A DNA stretch of 64,000 nucleotides from 55-13 sp964501275 (GTDB lineage: Bacteria > Armatimonadota > Fimbriimonadia > Fimbriimonadales > Fimbriimonadaceae), in contig CAZCSP010000014.1 in NCBI GenBank assembly GCA_964501275.1, positions 20,960 to 84,959 of the forward strand. Reading direction: 5' to 3'. Under the pieces are notes generated by a model that saw only the letters and a program-made list of their open reading frames with translations, ran no database searches and was not told where the DNA came from. Both the position numbers and the translations under genes were made by a program. Positions 59,377 through 64,000 of this stretch are shown here, in pieces; position 1 is the stretch's first letter, and each line of letters begins with the position of its first letter.

Positions 59377-59970
59377 ATGGTCAGCACCGCAATCTGTATC
59401 GTCCTTTCACACATCGTCTCGACAGTCCCGCCACCGCAAGGCTTTCCTGACACCAAAAATGACTGGCTGTATGTCGGCGAGGGCGTAAGAGTCATTCATT
59501 TTGAGGTGAATTCCGACGTGCCAAGCGACAAGAACATCTTCAACTTGAATCACCAATCTGGATACATCGTCTTGGACGAGGAAAGGTTCTCCGTCTCGGT
59601 TGCCAGCATGTTAGGGACATCGCTCGCTCTCTACGAGAATGGCGCCTTGGAACGGACGGAAAACTCCGTGCTTTCGAACCCTCCCGACGCCAAGAAGAAG
59701 GTGAGCGTCAAGCTGGATTATCTCACGGCCTTAACCGCCTCACTCGACAAGTCTGTCAACCAAGGATTCGGCGACCTGATTCGGGACCTACTGGCAAAAG
59801 ATCCTCGTCAAACGGCGCCTGAATCTGTTGTCGAGGCAAAACCGTTTGGACTCACCAGGACCTGTGAGTTCATCGGAAGTTGGCGGGCGTTGAAGCGTGT
59901 CACTTGGTATTCCAGCGGCACGGGGCTTCGTACCGTCTGTGAGTTTCGGACGGTGCTGCCGAAGCCATAG
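59377..59970 (+). CDS. Hypothetical exported protein
   Basis: A 197-residue protein with a hydrophobic start (MVSTAICIVLSHIVSTVPPPQG) that may be a signal peptide or membrane anchor. The body has DWLYVGEGVRVIHFEVNS, LNHQSGYIVLDEERFSVSVAS and a helical DLIRDLLAKDP segment. No family is recognised. AGGAAACT precedes the ATG. The frame is open upstream to 59275 but that part is repeat-derived. Confidence 0.6.
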   Translation: MVSTAICIVLSHIVSTVPPPQGFPDTKNDWLYVGEGVRVIHFEVNSDVPSDKNIFNLNHQSGYIVLDEERFSVSVASMLGTSLALYENGALERTENSVLSNPPDAKKKVSVKLDYLTALTASLDKSVNQGFGDLIRDLLAKDPRQTAPESVVEAKPFGLTRTCEFIGSWRALKRVTWYSSGTGLRTVCEFRTVLPKP

Positions 59971-59988
59971 AGCCTGTATGTAAATTCA

Positions 59989-60146
59989 ACCTTGTAGCAC
60001 GGCGTCATGGTAACGAAAGCGGCCCGTGTGTGTTTTATTATATAATACCATCTGCCTTGAAGTTGAATCATCCAACCCTCTATCGGTGAAAAGAAGAAGC
60101 TGCCAATCCCTTCTGGCTAGCTCAAGATGAAGCCGTACAACAAGGA
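59989..60146. mobile_element. MITE-like element, copy 2 (related to 3061-3313)
   Basis: Left CCTTGTAGCACGGCGTCATG (59990 on) and right end CTGGCTAGCTCAAGATGAAG then CCGTACAACAAG (60113-60144) match the inner ends of copy 1 (CTTGTAGGACGGCGTCATG and CTGGCTCGCTCAGGATGACG). The interior differs and is A/T-rich (TTTTATTATATAATACCATC). No frame is present. It makes up most of the 254-base gap 59971-60224; the remaining 60147-60224 holds the downstream gene's promoter. Confidence 0.65.
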
Positions 60147-60190
60147 GTAATGTGTGGGAAAACGTCCCGCCACTCAGCAATCAAAAAACC

Positions 60191-60220
60191 TAGACAATTA
60201 TATACTTATTTGCGTATAAT
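60191..60220 (+). promoter_or_regulatory. Promoter of the nucleotidyltransferase cassette
   Basis: TAGACA (60191-60196), an 18-base spacer and a perfect TATAAT (60215-60220), which ends only 4 bases before the ATG at 60225 and 7 before that at 60228. Transcription would begin at or near the start codon (leaderless). Confidence 0.65.
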
Positions 60221-60224
60221 CAAG

Positions 60225-60416
60225 ATGATGCAACGAACCGACTTGCAAGACACAAGTGAATGGGCGCATCAGGCGATGGTGAAGCTCCTTCGCGATCTGA
60301 CGCCTGAGCAGAGGTTCAAGATGGTCCTGGAGCGGAGTGAACTCGGGCGGCAGATCCATCAGCTTGCGGTGCAAAGAGTGGCCGAGGCACGGAAGCAATA
60401 TGATTCCCTCGACTGA
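60225..60416 (+). CDS. Small helical protein paired with a nucleotidyltransferase
   Basis: A 63-residue helical protein (MMQRTDLQDTSEWAHQAM, LLRDLTPEQRFKMVLERSELG, then HQLAVQRVAEARKQYDSL). LTPEQRF is a common motif in small RNA- or toxin-associated proteins, but I cannot name the family. It begins just after a strong promoter, and its stop overlaps the following nucleotidyltransferase by 17 bases, so it is the likely antitoxin or cofactor of a two-gene cassette. ATG 60228 is an alternative start. Confidence 0.65.
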   Translation: MMQRTDLQDTSEWAHQAMVKLLRDLTPEQRFKMVLERSELGRQIHQLAVQRVAEARKQYDSLD

Positions 60417-60978
60417 AGTCTTCACGGACCTTTTCAGCCTCTTGGATCAGCTCGGAATTCCCTACGTTGTCGGCGGTTCGTTCGCCAGCGGCTCCTGGGG
60501 CAATCCTCGGCAGACCAACGACTTGGACATCGCCATCAAAATCCAGCCAAGCCAGGTTGAGCCGCTCATCGAGGGATTGAAGGATCGGTACATGGTCAGC
60601 CGTAACGAGATCATAGACGCGCTGACAAGTTCTGAGACCTACCGATCCTTCCAACTTCTCCATTTCGAGCAGACCTTCAAGATCGACGTGTTCATCCCCT
60701 TGCCCTCCGAGTTCGTGGAGGAGGAGTTTGCTCGGAGCCGCCGCATAGAATTCCTGCCCGGCGTGAGCGCAAACTGCTCGGCCCCCGAGTGCATCGTCAT
60801 CCAGAAACTCCGCTGGTTTGAACTTGGAAACCGAGTCAGCGACCGGCAGTGGAACGACATTGTGCAGGTTTTAGAAGTCCAAAAGGGGCTTCTCGACGAG
60901 GGTTTTCTGGACAAGTGGACCAAACACTTCGGGCTTTTCGATCTGCTTCAGAGTGCGAGGGGTCAGGTGAGAGCCTAG
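60400..60978 (+). CDS. Nucleotidyltransferase-fold protein (AbiEii/DUF6036-like)
   Basis: A 192-residue protein with the nucleotidyltransferase signature VVGGSFASGSWGNPRQTNDLDIAI: a GGS loop then R and DLD metal-binding aspartates. It continues with FKIDVFIPLPSEFVEEEFA and CSAPECIVIQKLRWFELGN, where the KLRWF lysine/tryptophan region is typical of AbiEii/DUF6036 toxins. ATG at 60400 overlaps the small gene. Such proteins act as toxins in TA systems by modifying tRNA or as phage-defence enzymes. Function is inferred. Confidence 0.75.
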   Translation: MIPSTEVFTDLFSLLDQLGIPYVVGGSFASGSWGNPRQTNDLDIAIKIQPSQVEPLIEGLKDRYMVSRNEIIDALTSSETYRSFQLLHFEQTFKIDVFIPLPSEFVEEEFARSRRIEFLPGVSANCSAPECIVIQKLRWFELGNRVSDRQWNDIVQVLEVQKGLLDEGFLDKWTKHFGLFDLLQSARGQVRA

Positions 60979-61033
60979 TCGGGCACAACGGGGGGTGTTG
61001 CATAGTGTGTGTTGCCTTGCGAATCTTTGCGGG

Positions 61034-61208
61034 CTTTGCGTCTTTGCGAGAGCTTTTTGAACTCACGCAAAGACGCAAAGAACCGCGGAGGACTGGGCGG
61101 TGGATACAAATGCAACAGCCCCAACTCTTCTGTGGTCCTCTGTGCCTTCGGTGGTTCTTTCAAATGTCGAATAACAAAACCACCGAGGACCGCAGAGGGC
61201 CACAGAAG
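61034..61208. repeat. Inverted repeats of CTTTGCG and CTTCTGTGG type
   Basis: CTTTGCGTCTTTGCG (61034-61048) and CGCAAAGACGCAAAG (61066-61080) are a perfect 15-bp inverted pair. A second, longer pair follows: CTTCTGTGGTCCTCTGTGCC (from 61127, continuing to GGTGGTT) with AACCACCGAGGACCGCAGAG (from 61178, ending CCACAGAAG). No gene is seen in 60979-61229. Confidence 0.7.
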
Positions 61209-61229
61209 CATCGTCCGCAACGTGAGTGG

Positions 61230-62546
61230 CTAGCTCTCCACCCGAATCCAGTTGCAGACCCGCTCCACGATGTCGCTCTTCTCGACCTCGGCCAGGGCCT
61301 TCCTAAAATTCCCTTCCCGACACTTGTGAGTCAGGAAAACGATCTCGCCCAGTTCCGCCACGGTATCCACGACCCGCATCTCCATCGCCGCCAACGACAC
61401 GTCGTACTCGCCCATGATCAGCGCCAGTTGGCCCAGAACCTTGGGGCGGTCCTTCACGATCAGGCGCAGGTAGTACTCGGTCGTGAGGGACTCGATCGGC
61501 TCGGTCTCGATGCCCATGTCCCAGGGGATGGCACTTCCCTGCCCGCCAATCGCCACGTTCCGACCCACGTCGATCAGGTCACCGATTACCGCGCTCGCCG
61601 TAGGATCAGAACCGGCGCCCCGACCGCTGAACATCAGGTCGCCGACAAAGTCGCCGTGAATCCAGAGGGCGTTGTAAACGTCGCTCACACTCGCCAATTG
61701 GTGCCCCTTGGGAATCAAAGTCGGATGTACCCTTACCAACAGCCGATCATCCGAAAGCGGCTCCACAATCCCCAACAGCTTGATCGCATAACCCAGCACA
61801 TCCGCATAGCGAATATCCTCTTTCGACACCGCCCGAATCCCTTCCCGATACACCCCCGCCACCGGCACCTGCTTCCCAAAGGCGATGCTGGCCAGGATTG
61901 AGATCTTGTAGCAGGTGTCGAAGCCGTCCACGTCGTTGGTCGGGTCGGCTTCGGCGTAGCCTTTGACCTGCGCCTCCGCCAAGACCTCCTCGAAATCGGC
62001 CCCCTCCCGGCTCATCTTGGTCAGGATGTAGTTGGTCGTGCCGTTCAAGATGCCCATCATCTTCAGCACGTCGTTCCCGGCAAGCTGATGTTTCAGGGGT
62101 TGGACGATGGGGATACCGCCGCCGACCGCCGCCTCATAGTGCAGGTCCAGGCCCTTCGACTTCGCCAGGTGGACCAGCCGCGAGCCCTCCTTCGCCATCA
62201 GCTCCTTATTGGCGGTGACGACATTCTTGCCGTTCTGAAGCGCCCGCTCCACCAGCCGCCCCGCCGGGTCCACGCCGCCGATCAGCTCCAGGATTACGTC
62301 GATGGAGGGGTCGTCCACAATCGAATCGAGATCGGTGGTGAAGAGATCGCTGGGCAAACCTCGGTCCTTCCCCGCGTCCCGAATGCCGATTCGAGCCACT
62401 TCCAAGCCAAACCCAACCTTGCGCTCGATGGCGTCGCGGTTGTCCTGCATCATGCGATACGCCCCCGACCCCACGGTCCCATATCCCAAAATGCCCACCC
62501 GCAACGTGCGGTTTGCCGAAGAAGGAATCAAAGTATCAGTCGCCAT
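61230..62546 (-). CDS. hom: Homoserine dehydrogenase
   Basis: Reduces aspartate semialdehyde to homoserine with NAD(P)H for threonine and methionine. The 438-residue protein has the Rossmann GYGTVGSG (21-28), the catalytic core NVVTANKELMAK, the substrate loop AAVGGGIPIVQPL and NGTTNYILTKM, and a C-terminal ACT domain (RLIVKDRPKVLGQLALIMGEYDV...) for feedback inhibition, typically by threonine. GAGGGG precedes the ATG and TACAAT lies about 40 bases up. It is alone, not in an operon with metX. Confidence 0.95.
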   Translation of the reverse strand: MATDTLIPSSANRTLRVGILGYGTVGSGAYRMMQDNRDAIERKVGFGLEVARIGIRDAGKDRGLPSDLFTTDLDSIVDDPSIDVILELIGGVDPAGRLVERALQNGKNVVTANKELMAKEGSRLVHLAKSKGLDLHYEAAVGGGIPIVQPLKHQLAGNDVLKMMGILNGTTNYILTKMSREGADFEEVLAEAQVKGYAEADPTNDVDGFDTCYKISILASIAFGKQVPVAGVYREGIRAVSKEDIRYADVLGYAIKLLGIVEPLSDDRLLVRVHPTLIPKGHQLASVSDVYNALWIHGDFVGDLMFSGRGAGSDPTASAVIGDLIDVGRNVAIGGQGSAIPWDMGIETEPIESLTTEYYLRLIVKDRPKVLGQLALIMGEYDVSLAAMEMRVVDTVAELGEIVFLTHKCREGNFRKALAEVEKSDIVERVCNWIRVES

Positions 62547-62648
62547 AACACCCCTCGCGGCGACGCTGCCCGAGCCTTAAGATTGTACTTGGTCCCAGAG
62601 GAGAGACCCTGGAGAGGCCACCTCAAAACCGGCGAAGATGTCTCTTAC

Positions 62649-62742
62649 CACCAAGAAACGAAGAAACAAAGGACGCAAAGAAGAGCTTCTATTCCTACTG
62701 ATTTCCCTTTGCGCTTCTTCGTTTCTTTGTTTCTTCGCGGTG
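62649..62742. repeat. Inverted repeat of CACCAAGAAACGAAGAAAC type
   Basis: CACCAAGAAACGAAGAAACA then AAGGACGCAAAG (62649-62680) is mirrored by CTTTGCGCTTCTTCGTTTCT then TTGTTTCTTCGCGGTG (62707-62742). The long imperfect hairpin lies between homoserine dehydrogenase and the small membrane protein and shares the CGCAAAG vocabulary with 61034-61080 and 23681-23745. It fills most of 62547-62792. Confidence 0.7.
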
Positions 62743-62792
62743 AGAACGAACCACACGGCTACCGAGAGGTTGGACTACAAGGATGAACCTGA

Positions 62793-63029
62793 CTACTCCT
62801 CAGAACTCTCATCCATGCCCCCGCTGGATAAGTGAGTGACGACTGTCTTCGTCGGCACAAAAAAGGACAGGCCAGCGGCGCCAACTACAAGAAAAGCCGC
62901 GATGATCATCAAAAAAGGAAAGAGACGCGCCGACACATCCGCACGTCGCACCAGCACAAAAATGCCTAACCCCAATCCCAAACACCCAAGGACAATCGGT
63001 ATCCAAGGAGCGATTGACCACACGATCAT
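62793..63029 (-). CDS. Small two-helix membrane protein
   Basis: A 78-residue protein with two predicted membrane helices (WIPIVLGCLGLGLGIFVLV and FPFLMIIAAFLVVGAAGLSF), a short basic loop between them and an acidic C-terminus (SSGGMDESSEE). No known family. The ATG at 63029 has GGAG about 6 bases upstream; an in-frame GTG at 63053 is less supported. Convergent or independent of its neighbours, it is probably a stand-alone gene. Confidence 0.68.
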   Translation of the reverse strand: MIVWSIAPWIPIVLGCLGLGLGIFVLVRRADVSARLFPFLMIIAAFLVVGAAGLSFFVPTKTVVTHLSSGGMDESSEE

Positions 63030-63188
63030 CGTAGGCTCCGGACCTTCATTCACGACTCTATCATAACACCGCTCGGAACAGCCCGGCTCCTAACAATCTT
63101 CTCAACTCCCCGCAAAGGCCCTAGCTTTCTTAGGGCGCTGGCGCAAGTCAAGTTCAAATGAACCTGCCAAAGGTATCATCATCATTAA

Positions 63189-64000
63189 ATGGCCGATCAG
63201 CAGACACCTTCCACAAACCCTGCCGACGAGGAGCTGACGGTCGTCTATGATCCCCTCATCGAGCTGATGTCTCGGTTTGAGAACGTCAAGGCCGCCAACA
63301 CGTCCGCCGATCCGTTCGAAGGCCTTGGCCCCGAGGACCGGCTGAAGAAGCACATCGTCGACGGCATCAAAAAGAACCTGGAGCGCGACCTGGAAGAGAC
63401 GCTTCAGAACTACGAGCCCCTGGCGATCATCAATGACATTCTGCTGGACGGCATGAAGACGGTCGGCGAACTCTTCGGCGCAGGCAAGATGCAGCTTCCC
63501 TTCGTCCTCCAAAGCGCCGAGGTCATGAAGGCCTCCGTCCGCTTCCTGGAGCCCCTGATGGAGAAGGAGGAGGGCTCGGAGAAAGGCTCGATCCTGCTGG
63601 CGACGGTGCAGGGCGATGTTCACGACATCGGAAAAAACCTGGTCGATATCATCCTCAGCAACAACGGCTACCGGGTGGTCAACATCGGCATCAAACAGCC
63701 GATCAACAACATCCTGGATGCCGCACGGGAGCACCAGTGCCAGGTGATCGGCCTCAGTGGTCTGCTGGTGAAAAGCACTCTCATCATGCGGGACAACCTG
63801 CTGGAGATGAACGAGCGCGAACTCCACGGGTACCCCGTCATCCTTGGCGGAGCCGCCCTGACCAGAGGCTATGTCGAGCAGGACCTGCAGTCGCTCTACC
63901 ACGGCCGCGTCTTCTACGCCCAAGACGCTTTTGAGGGATTGCGGCTGATGGGAGAACTGGGGGAGTTGGGGGATTCCTCGATTCCTCGATTCCTCGATTC
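63189..64000 (+). CDS. metH: Cobalamin-binding module of methionine synthase (MetH-like), open at right edge
   Basis: The frame opens at ATG 63189 and runs off the window after 270 codons. It starts directly with the B12-binding cap (LERDLEETLQNYEPLAIINDILLDGMKTVGELFG, about 64-97) and the B12-binding Rossmann domain with DVHDIGKN (143-150; H145 is the cobalt ligand), VVNIGIKQP, IGLSGLLVKSTLIM and ILGGAALTRGYVE. In full-length MetH these come after two N-terminal domains (homocysteine and methyl-THF), which are absent upstream. The downstream part lies outside the window. The final bases form a tandem repeat (ATTCCTCG). Confidence 0.88.
   Translation, partial: MADQQTPSTNPADEELTVVYDPLIELMSRFENVKAANTSADPFEGLGPEDRLKKHIVDGIKKNLERDLEETLQNYEPLAIINDILLDGMKTVGELFGAGKMQLPFVLQSAEVMKASVRFLEPLMEKEEGSEKGSILLATVQGDVHDIGKNLVDIILSNNGYRVVNIGIKQPINNILDAAREHQCQVIGLSGLLVKSTLIMRDNLLEMNERELHGYPVILGGAALTRGYVEQDLQSLYHGRVFYAQDAFEGLRLMGELGELGDSSIPRFLD
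63971..64000. repeat. Tandem ATTCCTCG repeat at the right edge
   Basis: GGGGGATTCCTCGATTCCTC followed by GATTCCTCGATTC: four successive copies of the 8-base unit ATTCCTCG, the last incomplete. It lies within the reading frame of the MetH-like gene (encoding SSIPRFLDS) and continues past the window. Confidence 0.75.

Noticed and set aside
62547..62640. Possible riboswitch before homoserine dehydrogenase
   Set aside because: The leader is short, and I recognise none of the SAM, lysine or threonine-type conserved elements.
63102..63923. 273-codon minus-strand frame opposite the MetH-like gene
   Set aside because: The plus strand carries an unmistakable cobalamin-binding protein; the reverse frame is its shadow.

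Overview
The window looks like a chromosomal stretch from a free-living, moderately GC-rich bacterium. The mix of three pilT-type ATPases, a PEP-CTERM surface protein, a K+-independent membrane pyrophosphatase, a histidine-utilisation set using the formimidoyl-tetrahydrofolate route, many small toxin-antitoxin (TA) pairs and abundant short palindromic repeats suggests Armatimonadota (Fimbriimonadia-like). That placement is inference from gene content; no rRNA gene is present, and I saw no tRNA or CRISPR array.

Layout. 0-5 kb: start of an ECF sigma gene running off the left edge, soluble pyrophosphatase, a receiver-only response regulator, a GH4 glycosidase, then metX with an ACT-domain gene. 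5-9 kb: three tandem PilT/PilU-type ATPases with a secreted, membrane-tailed protein upstream. 9-13.5 kb: greA, padR, secE-nusG with a partial second nusG copy, recJ. 13.5-20 kb: ECF sigma/anti-sigma/HtrA-like operon, then hppA with a large inserted domain. 19.7-25 kb: small-enzyme genes on the minus strand, a diguanylate cyclase, a DapA-like protein without its lysine, and a secreted protein. 25-30 kb: rph and rdgB with a vapBC pair between them, a second TA pair lying between inverted copies of a 50-bp repeat, and an AT-richer gene with a 13-G run. 30-35 kb: thioesterase, glyoxalase, response regulator, FAH-family protein, M16 peptidase and a GAF histidine kinase. 35-43 kb: hutU, ftcD and hutI, interleaved with two vapBC pairs and an orphan XRE antitoxin. 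43-52 kb: ispG, a BMP lipoprotein, three paralogous DxD glycosyltransferases, a GT4 glycosyltransferase and an S9 peptidase. 52-60 kb: oxidoreductase, PEP-CTERM protein, a duplicated-domain secreted protein, Kef-type antiporter and transketolase. 60-64 kb: a nucleotidyltransferase cassette, homoserine dehydrogenase, and a cobalamin-module MetH running off the right edge.

Pathways. metX, homoserine dehydrogenase and the MetH-like protein are parts of methionine synthesis but are not adjacent. hutU, hutI and ftcD take urocanate to glutamate with the formimino group passing to tetrahydrofolate; hutH is not in the window. Two pyrophosphatases (soluble and proton-pumping) and RdgB all handle pyrophosphate or nucleotide pyrophosphates.

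The most unusual items are the nusG KOW-domain duplication, an in-frame palindromic insertion in rdgB, the roughly 250-residue insertion in HppA, two copies of a long-inverted-repeat MITE-like element, several other dispersed palindromes, and a recurring -10-like hexamer 5-7 bases before start codons that suggests leaderless transcripts. Many start codons are GTG or TTG; starts were chosen from Shine-Dalgarno sequences, family N-termini and neighbouring gene ends.
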